Assembly: GCA_902791475.1 (NCBI GenBank)
Contig: CADAWC010000002.1
Coordinates: forward strand, 62,001 to 126,000
From: Fibrobacter succinogenes
GTDB taxonomy: Bacteria; Fibrobacterota; Fibrobacteria; Fibrobacterales; Fibrobacteraceae
Direction: 5' to 3'
DNA length: 64,000 nucleotides
Positions 8,182-16,757 of the stretch are shown piece by piece (position 1 is the stretch's first letter; each line of letters starts with the position of its first letter). The notes under the pieces were generated by a model that did no database searches, was not told where the DNA came from, and worked only from the letters and a program-made list of their open reading frames with translations. A program made the position numbers and the translations under genes.

Positions 8182-9669
8182 CTACCCCAATTTCCCTTTC
8201 AGTTCCTGGAAGCTTTGGAGGGCGCTTTGGAGGTTTTCGATGATGTCGTCGGCGAGTTCGTCGGGAGACGGAAGGTTGTCAAGGTCGGCAAGGGACTTGT
8301 CCTTGATCCAGAAGATGTCGAGACTTGTCTTGTCGCGCTTCAGGATTTCTTCGACTTTGAACTTGCGGAAGCGACCTTCGGGATTTTTCTTTTCGTTGTA
8401 GGTTTCCTTGCGTTCAAAGCGGTTTTCAGGATTGTAGCACTTGATAAAGTCCTGCAAATCCTTGTCGGAAAGCGGGTTCTGCTTTAGCGTGAAATGAATA
8501 TTGGTGCGGAAATCGTAAATCCAAATTTCCTTGGTCTGCATTTCTTTGCTGGCGGGTTTCTTGTCGAAAAAAAGCACGTTCGCCTTGACACCCGGCTTAT
8601 AGAAGATGCCCGTGGGCAGGCGAAGAATCGTGTGCAGGTCGGTTGTCCAGAGCAACTTTTGGCGGATGGTTTCGCCAACGCCACCTTCAAAGAGAACATT
8701 GTCGGGCAGCACGACGGCGGCCTTGCCATTTGCATTCAGAATGGTGTTGATATGCTGGATAAAATTCAGCTGTTTGTTGGAACTTGTCGCCCAGAAATCT
8801 TCGCGGTTATAGACCAAATCTTCGTCTTCGTTTTCGCCTTCTTCGTTGGTGAACGTGATGGAAGATTTCTTTCCAAAGGGCGGATTGGTAAGCACGTAAT
8901 CGACGCGGATTCCGGGGTCGGTGAGCAAGGCGTCGCCCTGGGTTACGGGCAATTCGCCGTAAATATCGCCAATGTTGTGCAGATACAGGTTCATCAGGCA
9001 AAGTTTGAAGGTGTTCGTCACCAGCTCGTTGCCGTGGAAAGTCTTATTCTTGAGGAATTCCTTCTGTTTGCGGTCAAGCGTGTAATTATTCGGGTCTGCG
9101 ATGAATTCTTGTGCGGCAAGGAAGAACCCGCCGGAACCGCAACAGGGGTCGGCAATGGTTTTCATGGGTTCAGGACGCAGGCACTTGACCATGGCACGAA
9201 TCAACGGACGAGGCGTGAAATACTGGCCCGCACCGCTCTTGACGTCTTCTGCGTTTTTCTGGAGCAGGCCTTCGTAGATTTCGCCTTTCACATCCGAAGA
9301 CATCGAAACCCATTTTTCGCTATCGATCATGGACACAACACGGGCAAGAATTGCGGCCTTGCTAATCTTGTTTGTAGCACCCTTGAAAATCTTGCCCAGA
9401 ATGCCGCCCTGTTCGCCCAACTTTTCAAGCGTAAGCTTATACTGATTTTCGAGTTCAGAACCTTTCAGCAGAACCATATCAGACCAGCCGAAGCCCTTGG
9501 GAATACCCGTATCACGCTTGTAAGGCGGCTTGGAATATTCATCCGACATTTTCAAGAAAATCAAATACGTGAGTTGTTCTAGATAGTCGCCATACGAAAC
9601 GCCGTCATCGCGTAACGGACCACACAAACTCCAGACTTTGGAAACGATAGAAGAAGACTGCTCGGACAT
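8182..9669 (-). CDS. hsdM: Type I restriction-modification DNA methyltransferase HsdM
   Basis: Modification subunit of a type I RM system, methylating adenine in the site defined by HsdS. 495 residues from the ATG at 9669. The SAM-binding segment ADPCCGSGGF lies near residue 175 and the N6-adenine methylase catalytic motif LTNPPFGKK near residue 261. The N-terminal helical domain (residues 1 to about 150) matches HsdM_N. The start codon overlaps the stop codon of the upstream cyclase-like gene by one base (TAATG), implying translational coupling. No frame disruption is seen. Confidence 0.96.
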   Translation of the reverse strand: MSEQSSSIVSKVWSLCGPLRDDGVSYGDYLEQLTYLIFLKMSDEYSKPPYKRDTGIPKGFGWSDMVLLKGSELENQYKLTLEKLGEQGGILGKIFKGATNKISKAAILARVVSMIDSEKWVSMSSDVKGEIYEGLLQKNAEDVKSGAGQYFTPRPLIRAMVKCLRPEPMKTIADPCCGSGGFFLAAQEFIADPNNYTLDRKQKEFLKNKTFHGNELVTNTFKLCLMNLYLHNIGDIYGELPVTQGDALLTDPGIRVDYVLTNPPFGKKSSITFTNEEGENEDEDLVYNREDFWATSSNKQLNFIQHINTILNANGKAAVVLPDNVLFEGGVGETIRQKLLWTTDLHTILRLPTGIFYKPGVKANVLFFDKKPASKEMQTKEIWIYDFRTNIHFTLKQNPLSDKDLQDFIKCYNPENRFERKETYNEKKNPEGRFRKFKVEEILKRDKTSLDIFWIKDKSLADLDNLPSPDELADDIIENLQSALQSFQELKGKLG

Positions 9670-10427
9670 TATTCTACCCCAATATTCCATTTTTTTGCAA
9701 CAGATTTATCTGCATCGACCAGGTTTAGCAATGAACTTTGACATCGCACAAGATATAGACACCTTTCTTTTAACCAAAGAAATTTTCCACGAATACTGTC
9801 ATTTGTTTCCTCATCAATATTTTTCTGACAAAAATCCAAAACATGATCTATAAAAGATGGGATATAGCTAAGATCCTTCAAAAAAGCTAATGACATAAAA
9901 TTAATACTATATAATTCATCTTGGTCTTTAAAGAAAGGAAGTGAATCAAAATCTGTTCTGATTTTATCGTAATTTTTTCGACCATTTTCAAGAGTCTGTT
10001 TTGTAAAAATAATTCTCGGATATATCGCCGTATTTTCTTCTAACAAATAAGAATTAACAAGACCTTTTCCATAAATCACATCATTCTCTGAAAAAATAGA
10101 ACCGCTCGTTATACCACCACGAACTAAAATTGGAGTTTCCATAGTCAAAAGAGACATTTGTAAGTATTGACATGTTCTTACTAAAGCGAAAAAAGAATCT
10201 TTTATAGAAGCATCTATATACAAAATTACGCTATCAGACATAACATAATGCTTCACCAGCGAAAACGCTTCGACAGATTCATCGTTTATTTTGAATCGAG
10301 CCTGCGAGCTAATTCGAATCTGTTGAAATACATTATACAAATAATCACATTCTTCTTTCATTACCAGATTTTTAAAACCTAGTATATCAAGAAAAGCAAC
10401 ATGGCATTCCGTATAATCCTTAGACAT
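9669..10427 (-). CDS. Class III nucleotidyl-cyclase-like protein inside RM operon
   Basis: 252-residue protein with features of the class III nucleotidyl cyclase fold: FLDILGFK near the N-terminus (first metal Asp, residue 14), MSDSVILY (second Asp, residue 65), RGGITSG (about 103-109) and YGKGLVNSYLLE. These follow the layout of small bacterial cyclase-like proteins that include Pycsar pyrimidine cyclases (PycC); whether this one makes cCMP, cUMP or anything else is unknown. The start at 10427 is preceded by GAAGGAGG and overlaps the hsdS stop codon; a GTG at 10430 is less likely. No TIR or membrane Pycsar effector is adjacent; the nearest effector candidates are the two HEPN-like genes. Confidence 0.7.
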   Translation of the reverse strand: MSKDYTECHVAFLDILGFKNLVMKEECDYLYNVFQQIRISSQARFKINDESVEAFSLVKHYVMSDSVILYIDASIKDSFFALVRTCQYLQMSLLTMETPILVRGGITSGSIFSENDVIYGKGLVNSYLLEENTAIYPRIIFTKQTLENGRKNYDKIRTDFDSLPFFKDQDELYSINFMSLAFLKDLSYIPSFIDHVLDFCQKNIDEETNDSIRGKFLWLKERCLYLVRCQSSLLNLVDADKSVAKKWNIGVE

Positions 10428-11707
10428 CACAAGCCTCCTTCGAAGGCTTTTTTGAGAATGCTTTGACGCATCACATCAGCTTGGGCTAAAGCATCATTTA
10501 CCGTTTTTTTAATACTATCGCAAGCCCCTAACCGAGACTCTATCTGAGAAACAACTTGTTTTTGTTCTTCAAACGAACAAAAAGGTATTCGCAAAGCCTT
10601 AACCCTATCTTTATTTAAAGCTTTTTGATTATTTCCTGATCCAACCCTACGAGTATGATCATAGTTCAAAACAAGATAATAGTATAAATACAATGGGGAA
10701 CAAGGCGTTTGGGACACAAGTATAGAAGCTGTATTTTGATTGTGTGCAGCAGGAACTTCTAATACTGCAGCCTGCCCTCTTGTTTTACCCTCTCCTATCA
10801 TGGCTAAAAGAACAGAACCCTTCGGTCGAACCTTTGCTGATGAATTTAATACGCCCTTGTCCGTAATGCATTCATTCGTCTCATATATTTTGGTGAATTT
10901 AACTTCACCGCTGCTAACCCAGCATATATTTCCATTCCAATATGATGGTTCCGTTCGTCTAGGAGTTCCTCCTACACAAACTTCAAATATTTCACCAACA
11001 CGAACTTTTTTCCATGCTTTTGGAATACAAAGACTTAACTCGTTTTCGTCCCCCGCAACATCCTTAAACGTTTCCGCGGGTCGATAAATTTCATTAAAAT
11101 CTATTTGAGTACAATCGCACTTTTGTTTTTTTCGCCACTGTTCAGTAAATTTCCCTTCAAATGCATCTTTCAAAACAGATTGGCGATAAACAGCCAATTG
11201 TTCTTTGGTCTTTTTTAGAGTTTCAGCAGCACTATCTAATTCAGAAAAAAGTTCTTCAATGCGATTTACTACACGTTTTTGTTCATCTAGAGATGGAATG
11301 ACTAATTCCGCTTTTTTCAAAACATCAGCATTCAAATGCGGAGTTCCCGTTCCCTTCATTTGAGTATTCAAAAGCCTATACATACTTTGAATGAAGTAGT
11401 AGAGATAACTATTATCCACACCTTCCGCAGAAATTTTTGCAAGAGTAGAACCTGTATATCCCTTTATCGCTCTGCCAACATATCCTGATCTAGAACCATC
11501 ACAAACAATTAGCAAATCGCCATCATTACAAGGAAGGCATTTATCGTCATCCGTGTAATTGTCAATTACACCGGTTTCAAAAGCCTTAATATCAACATAG
11601 GGTTGCATACCCTTTTCTTTTACAGGACTTTGCGTTTTAGGCTTTTTTCCTTTCTTCAAAGTCAACAACGGACCAAGAGTCTTTTTCTCAGGATTCTTAC
11701 CACTCAT
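10427..11707 (-). CDS. hsdS: Type I restriction-modification specificity subunit HsdS
   Basis: DNA-recognition subunit of the type I RM complex. 426 residues with two target-recognition domains (about 1-135 and 225-370), each followed by a helical spacer: SLDEQKRVVNRIEELFSELD near 140-160 and FEEQKQVVSQIESRL near 375-390. Both spacers end in matching QSVLKDAFEGK and QSILKKAFEGG repeats, as expected for HsdS. The first TRD looks shorter at its N-terminus than many homologues but has no visible disruption. It overlaps the upstream gene by ATGA (4 bases) and the downstream cyclase-like gene by one base. Confidence 0.94.
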   Translation of the reverse strand: MSGKNPEKKTLGPLLTLKKGKKPKTQSPVKEKGMQPYVDIKAFETGVIDNYTDDDKCLPCNDGDLLIVCDGSRSGYVGRAIKGYTGSTLAKISAEGVDNSYLYYFIQSMYRLLNTQMKGTGTPHLNADVLKKAELVIPSLDEQKRVVNRIEELFSELDSAAETLKKTKEQLAVYRQSVLKDAFEGKFTEQWRKKQKCDCTQIDFNEIYRPAETFKDVAGDENELSLCIPKAWKKVRVGEIFEVCVGGTPRRTEPSYWNGNICWVSSGEVKFTKIYETNECITDKGVLNSSAKVRPKGSVLLAMIGEGKTRGQAAVLEVPAAHNQNTASILVSQTPCSPLYLYYYLVLNYDHTRRVGSGNNQKALNKDRVKALRIPFCSFEEQKQVVSQIESRLGACDSIKKTVNDALAQADVMRQSILKKAFEGGL

Positions 11708-12645
11708 TTCGTCGCCCCATTTTCAGACTCATTTTCAAAATATTCATCAGTTTCTTTGCAAAGACCAACAAGATACTCTAACTTTGATAAAAGATTTTCT
11801 TTCAACCGATAAATGACATCATCCTTTTTTGAAACATTGCTTTGAGGGATTTCATTATCAATCAAATCATAGAGTTCGTCAATTTCATCAAATGTGTATT
11901 TATACGCTTCAATAGCGTTTTCCGAGCCATATCGTTTAACCAGTTCCTCACGGCATTTTTTTACCATCTCCTTAGTCGAATCATACATGCAATCACCCAT
12001 TATCAAATCACGACAAACAATCTTTTCCCTTGCATAATCCAAGCCTTGGAAAATCTTGACCATTTTCACATTCTTGTGGGCGTTGATATATGCTTTATGT
12101 TCAGAGTCCAATTTTTCAAGAACTCTAGATAACACATGGTTAATACACTTTGCAGAATCTTCTATAGAATCCATCAGGTTTACTTTTTTAGATTCATGAT
12201 TTTTCGAATCCACATCATCCTTTAAGTACGATATAGAATCCTTTTCCATATCCATTTGAACCAAATATATAAAGAAATGATTATCCCTATTTAAGGGATG
12301 ACCTGTCACATCATTTCTCATTTCACGAACATCATACGCTTCAAGATATTCATCTTTCCATTTTATTTTTTCATCAAAGAACACCTTATAAATATTATCT
12401 GCCGCATCCTGTTGTACAAATAGGGCCTGCAACAAACCATATGTATAAAGATATTTTCCCTTCATGTTGGAGGGATAATCATTTTCTACATAATATTCTA
12501 TAGCCCACGACGAATCTTCAAGTACATCAATACTTGCGGTAATACCAACCCACTTTTCATAAATGGGAATTAGTTGATTCATTCGTTCTTGACGTTGAAT
12601 GTGTTTACGAATCCTTTTTATCAAATCAAAAGAAACCATTTCCAT
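11704..12645 (-). CDS. HEPN-like protein A (RNDVTGH motif)
   Basis: 313-residue, predicted mostly helical protein that I cannot name. Residues 107-118 read REMRNDVTGHPL, which fits the Rx4-6H signature of HEPN ribonucleases (Arg110, His116). The context DVREMRNDVTGHP resembles the end of the HEPN helix bundle. The C-terminal third is rich in Lys and Glu helices and may be coiled. It lies between HEPN-like protein B and hsdS, overlaps hsdS by 4 bases, and is AT-rich. A role as a toxic RNase effector or in regulating the RM complex is inference. Confidence 0.55.
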   Translation of the reverse strand: MEMVSFDLIKRIRKHIQRQERMNQLIPIYEKWVGITASIDVLEDSSWAIEYYVENDYPSNMKGKYLYTYGLLQALFVQQDAADNIYKVFFDEKIKWKDEYLEAYDVREMRNDVTGHPLNRDNHFFIYLVQMDMEKDSISYLKDDVDSKNHESKKVNLMDSIEDSAKCINHVLSRVLEKLDSEHKAYINAHKNVKMVKIFQGLDYAREKIVCRDLIMGDCMYDSTKEMVKKCREELVKRYGSENAIEAYKYTFDEIDELYDLIDNEIPQSNVSKKDDVIYRLKENLLSKLEYLVGLCKETDEYFENESENGATK

Positions 12646-12648
12646 AAA

Positions 12649-13605
12649 CTACACATCCTGCGTACTAAGATAAATTTCATTAGAAAAGCTAATCAAGGAA
12701 TCTATGATAAAGATTGCCTTCAGCGCATGCTCCTGTGTTCCAAAATTCAACTGTTCCCCATGACAGATTTTATTTCTATGAGGCACAGTTAATTCTTCAA
12801 TCGGTTTTTGAGGATTTTTCAAAACAAAATCATTTATGTATTGCAAAGATCTATCCCATAAAGCAATACATTCTTGCACATGCATTATTTTTTGGAAAAG
12901 TCTTCTCTTTTCTTTTGGAAACTTCTTTGAATCCGTTATCCCATACAATTCATCTATTTCTTTTATATCTTCTTCAGAAATGACTAAAGATTTTGCCCTA
13001 GAATAACAATCTATATCTTCAGCAATTCCATATAATTGGCACATTAAAACAGAGCATGTTCCATAGTAAAAATGATTTTCGAAAAGAGACAAAGCCTCTT
13101 TCAAAATAGGTTTACGCATCTCATTTATAATGGGAGCGTTTTCCCATGATTTCGCAAGAGATGATTTATACTGATTCTCATAAAAGGATAATAAAAAAGG
13201 AAAAAAATCTTCTTTTTCTAAAGACATCACATCATCGACTCTTTGGAATGTCAAATGATATAATGGCCATCCACTTTTTTCTATTGAAGATAAATACTTT
13301 ACACCCCTAAAAAAACTTTTTACAGATTCATTTTTTAAAATAGATTCTAATGGTTGAATAAAATCAAATTTTATATTTTGAATTTTTTTTGCTACATCAA
13401 AAACACAAGATTTATGGATTGAAGCCAACGTCTCACTTAGTTGCTTTACCGCAGGATTGCTAACAATAGATTTTTGCATTTCAGCAATTCCTTTTGTCAA
13501 TTCCCTCACTGGATCGATTATAGATGAAAAATCAGGCAATCCAATCTTTATTGGATCTAAATTCGGAATAACAGAACCTAAAATTTTAGAATCTTTTTCA
13601 GACAC
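12649..13605 (-). CDS. HEPN-like protein B (C-terminal RNKICH motif)
   Basis: 318-residue protein without an assignable family name. Near its C-terminus, VPHRNKICHGEQ contains Rx4H (Arg277, His282) followed by a helix (ALKAIFIIDSLISF), the usual arrangement in HEPN RNases and in HEPN domains of abortive-infection proteins. The N-terminal 130 residues carry hydrophobic and helical segments of unknown role. Start is GTG at 13605 with GGTGG upstream, two bases after the hsdR stop. The gene is strikingly AT-rich compared with hsdR, suggesting separate acquisition. Confidence 0.55.
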   Translation of the reverse strand: MSEKDSKILGSVIPNLDPIKIGLPDFSSIIDPVRELTKGIAEMQKSIVSNPAVKQLSETLASIHKSCVFDVAKKIQNIKFDFIQPLESILKNESVKSFFRGVKYLSSIEKSGWPLYHLTFQRVDDVMSLEKEDFFPFLLSFYENQYKSSLAKSWENAPIINEMRKPILKEALSLFENHFYYGTCSVLMCQLYGIAEDIDCYSRAKSLVISEEDIKEIDELYGITDSKKFPKEKRRLFQKIMHVQECIALWDRSLQYINDFVLKNPQKPIEELTVPHRNKICHGEQLNFGTQEHALKAIFIIDSLISFSNEIYLSTQDV

Positions 13606-13607
13606 AA

Positions 13608-16295
13608 TTAAGCCACCAAGTCCACACTCATTTGGTGCAATATGAATTCATAATCTTCGCCGAACAGTTCATAGAATTTGCCCAAGCCACCCATTCCGTC
13701 AAAAGGGCTATATTCCAAATCTAAAAGTTCAATACTCAACGATGTGGCTATGTGGTCTCTAATTAAACGGAGCCATTTCATCTGCTCATCGGTAAAGTGA
13801 ATATTACCAGCATTGCATTTTAAAGTCCACTGCATAAAGTTATAATTTACACGGTCTGCAAACGGAGCCAAGTTTTCAGAGAATCCCAGTTCATAGCGGA
13901 TAATGGAAATCAAATCCACAATTTTCGCCTTTACGCCCTTCTTTACTTTTTTAGGATTCTTGATAGCGTAACAATTCCACAATCGCTCTACAGTCACATG
14001 CTTCGCTGTAAGTTTGTCATAGAGCATGTTGAGTTTTTCAATGACCATCGGTCGGTCTGCATAAGCGTGATCATAAATGATTCGCAAGGCAATGATTTCG
14101 TCCTTGTTCTCGTTGATAAACTCACGAAAATTTGCGATCACCATATCAGCGGCTTTTTCCTGGTCCGTATCAAAGCCTGCAAATTCCACATTATCAAGAT
14201 TCACATTGTCAATGACCTGTTCGTGAACACGACGAATATTTTCGATATATTGACGAACATTAGGATCGTAGAATGGTTTCACTGCTTCGCGGATGACTTC
14301 TTGCGGGTCTTTCCCTTGCAAGTAATCTTCGTCAAAGGCGTTCAAGAGATTTTCAGCAAGAGTTCCAGCCGATATTAAGACATACTTCTTGAAATCAGTC
14401 CGTTCGTCTTCGGTCATCTGGGAATTCAAACGCACAAGCCTATTCGCAAGGGATGTCAAGGTGTCGGCATCCTTTGCGCCCATCGCCACATTCATCATCA
14501 ATTCTTTCAAGCTGACGGTCGGCTTCCTTTCTAGCGGGCGTGTATCCGTCTTCTTAGATTTCGTCACACCGACGGCATCGACAATTACGAAGTGGTCCTT
14601 GTTCTCCGTAGCAGACGGCGTCACTTTTTGCAAATCGTCCTTGCTCAAGGTTCGCGTTCCGCGCCCCTTCATCTGTTCAAAGTAATTGCGGCTGCGGACA
14701 TCGCGCATAAAGATGAGGCATTCAATCGGCTTGACATCTGTTCCCGTTGCAATCATATCCACCGTTACTGCAACTCTCGGATAATAACTGTTGCGGAAAG
14801 ATGATAACAGGGTGTCCGCCTTGTCAGCCTGACAGGTGATTTTCTGGCAGAATTCATTGCCTTCGCCAAACTCCTCGCGGACAATTTGGACAATATCATC
14901 AGCATGGCTGTCGGTCTTTGCAAAAATCAAAGTTTTCGGAACTTCCTTGCGGCACGGGAATAGAACAGTCGAGAGGCTTTCCTTGAACGCCTTGATGACC
15001 GTCCGAATTTGGCTAAAGTTGACAATATCCCTATCCAATTGGGACGGTTGATAGTCAACCTCTTCGTCAAGCTGTTTCCAGCGTTTTTCGCGAGACATCC
15101 TGTCACGGCATTCCACCTGTTGTTTCAGGATATGTCCGCCGTTCTTGCCAACCTTAGTTTCAATTACAAAGACATCTTCGCCCACGTTGACATTATCAAT
15201 AATCGCCTGTTCGCGAGTATATTCACTCACAATGTTTTCGTCAAAGAACGCAAAAGTCCTCTTGTCGGGCGTTGCCGTCAATCCGATAATGAACGAATCA
15301 AAATATTCAATAACTTGCTTCCAGTCGTTGTAAATGGAGCGGTGGCATTCATCTACAATGATGCAATCAAAAAATTCTGGAGGATACTCTTTGTTATAAA
15401 CAACTTTTTTAGAACGCTTTTGGCCAGAGATTTCAAATTCTTCAAGATGAACTTCTTCTGCAGACTCATCAAGTTCTTCGCCCGTCAGAATTGAATACAT
15501 ACGCTGAATCGTGCAAATACAAATTTGCGAACTCTTTGGAATAGAGGATTTCTTTAATCGACGGACTTCATACAACTCAGAGAAAGATCTGTTGTCATCC
15601 GACGGACGGTACGCCAAAAATTCGCGTTCTGCCTGCTCGCCAAGACCTTTCGTATCAACCAGGAACAAAATGCGATTCATTTTGCCGAATTTCAAAAGTC
15701 GATACGACGCCGTAATTGCAGTGAACGTCTTACCTGCACCCGTCGCCATCTGCACAAGAGCCTTGGGGCGATTTTCAGCAAAGGACTTGTCTAAATTATT
15801 GATTGCCGTGACCTGACATTTTCGGAAACCTTCCGTATTCAATGCCGGCAGATGCTTCAAGTTGTTGCGAATCGTGTTCGGTTGCTTTAGCAACAGTTGC
15901 AATGTTTCGGGACGGTGAAAACTAAAAACTCGACGAGAGCGATATTTTTCATCGCAATAATCCGTAAAACGAGTCAACTTATTCGTCGCTTCGTATGCAA
16001 AACGAATTTTGTATTCGTTCTTGATCCACTTAAAAGTGCTGTTGGCGTAGCGTGCAGATTGCGATTCCACAGAAGTCAAAATTTCACCAGCTTCTTCGCG
16101 CTTTGCCTCTACGACACCAACGGGAATTCCATCCACAAATAGGGCGTAATCTACAGGCCCGGAATCGGTAGGGAACTCACGCACGGCAACGCCCAAAGAT
16201 GCCATGAGGTTTACCTCCTTGACATCTTGAATAACCCAGCCCGATTGGACTAGTTTCTTATCTATTTCTTCGCGTGCCTTTGCTTCTGGCGTCAT
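13608..16295 (-). CDS. hsdR: Type I restriction enzyme HsdR (EcoEI type)
   Basis: Restriction and translocation subunit. 895 residues. The N-terminal nuclease region has GPVDYALFVDGIPVGVVEAK (residues about 46-65), the PD-(D/E)xK site with Asp and EAK. The SF2 motor follows: Walker A QMATGAGKT near residue 183, DECH near 316, GLTATPD near 338, and a helicase C-terminal part with DMIATGTDV and MKGRGTRT. The C-terminus (about 640-895) is of the EcoEI R type. It is the first gene of the minus-strand operon. The long ATP-dependent core appears intact. Confidence 0.95.
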   Translation of the reverse strand: MTPEAKAREEIDKKLVQSGWVIQDVKEVNLMASLGVAVREFPTDSGPVDYALFVDGIPVGVVEAKREEAGEILTSVESQSARYANSTFKWIKNEYKIRFAYEATNKLTRFTDYCDEKYRSRRVFSFHRPETLQLLLKQPNTIRNNLKHLPALNTEGFRKCQVTAINNLDKSFAENRPKALVQMATGAGKTFTAITASYRLLKFGKMNRILFLVDTKGLGEQAEREFLAYRPSDDNRSFSELYEVRRLKKSSIPKSSQICICTIQRMYSILTGEELDESAEEVHLEEFEISGQKRSKKVVYNKEYPPEFFDCIIVDECHRSIYNDWKQVIEYFDSFIIGLTATPDKRTFAFFDENIVSEYTREQAIIDNVNVGEDVFVIETKVGKNGGHILKQQVECRDRMSREKRWKQLDEEVDYQPSQLDRDIVNFSQIRTVIKAFKESLSTVLFPCRKEVPKTLIFAKTDSHADDIVQIVREEFGEGNEFCQKITCQADKADTLLSSFRNSYYPRVAVTVDMIATGTDVKPIECLIFMRDVRSRNYFEQMKGRGTRTLSKDDLQKVTPSATENKDHFVIVDAVGVTKSKKTDTRPLERKPTVSLKELMMNVAMGAKDADTLTSLANRLVRLNSQMTEDERTDFKKYVLISAGTLAENLLNAFDEDYLQGKDPQEVIREAVKPFYDPNVRQYIENIRRVHEQVIDNVNLDNVEFAGFDTDQEKAADMVIANFREFINENKDEIIALRIIYDHAYADRPMVIEKLNMLYDKLTAKHVTVERLWNCYAIKNPKKVKKGVKAKIVDLISIIRYELGFSENLAPFADRVNYNFMQWTLKCNAGNIHFTDEQMKWLRLIRDHIATSLSIELLDLEYSPFDGMGGLGKFYELFGEDYEFILHQMSVDLVA

Positions 16296-16757
16296 ATTAG
16301 GAAATATAGGTTAATTGTTAATAAAAGGAATCATATATACCTACGAAAACACCCACTCAGGTTCACCACGCATTGGTAGGACCGAAGATTAAAAGAATCA
16401 GCAAGGCTAACTTACACACCTTACATAATATTTGACAAGCATTTTTCATATTTGAACTTCATCTCCATAATTTTGTTGATTTACGCTTCTACCTGAATAA
16501 TACGGGGTATTATTGCGCAAAAAGCTAATTCTACTGTCAAATAGAAGCTTTTTCACTCCTCAAAACAACTTTTTGGGCACAAGTTATTTTTGAGGGAAAC
16601 TTAGTCACCACAATTTTGGGGCGTGGGTTAGACGCTCCACTTTGATTTTTCAATAATCCGTACAAACCTATTGACAAACAGGATTTCCGAATCTACATTT
16701 AGTGCACAAGTGTATAGTCTTTGGTATTTTTCCGCTTGTATGCCAGAGGAGTTGACA
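16296..16757. other. Divergent intergenic region between hsdR and ORF6N gene
   Basis: 462 bases without a supported gene. Visible structures are a perfect hairpin AATAATA-CGGGG-TATTATT (16496-16514), a second hairpin ending in AAGCTTTTT (about 16519-16552) that could be a weak terminator or attenuator, and a promoter-like pair at 16671-16699. The hsdR promoter must also lie here but was not resolved. Confidence 0.6.
16671..16699 (+). promoter_or_regulatory. Sigma-70-like promoter of the ORF6N gene
   Basis: TTGACA (16671-16676), a 17-base spacer, and TACATT (16694-16699). The start codon is about 58 bases downstream at 16758. Confidence 0.55.

Noticed and set aside
9669..10427. Complete Pycsar defence system
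   Set aside because: Only the cyclase-like part is present; there is no TIR or membrane effector beside it, so the name is not applied.
16296..16757. Attachment site or tRNA fragment in the island gap
   Set aside because: No tRNA-like cloverleaf and no duplicated core found at the other side of the island.
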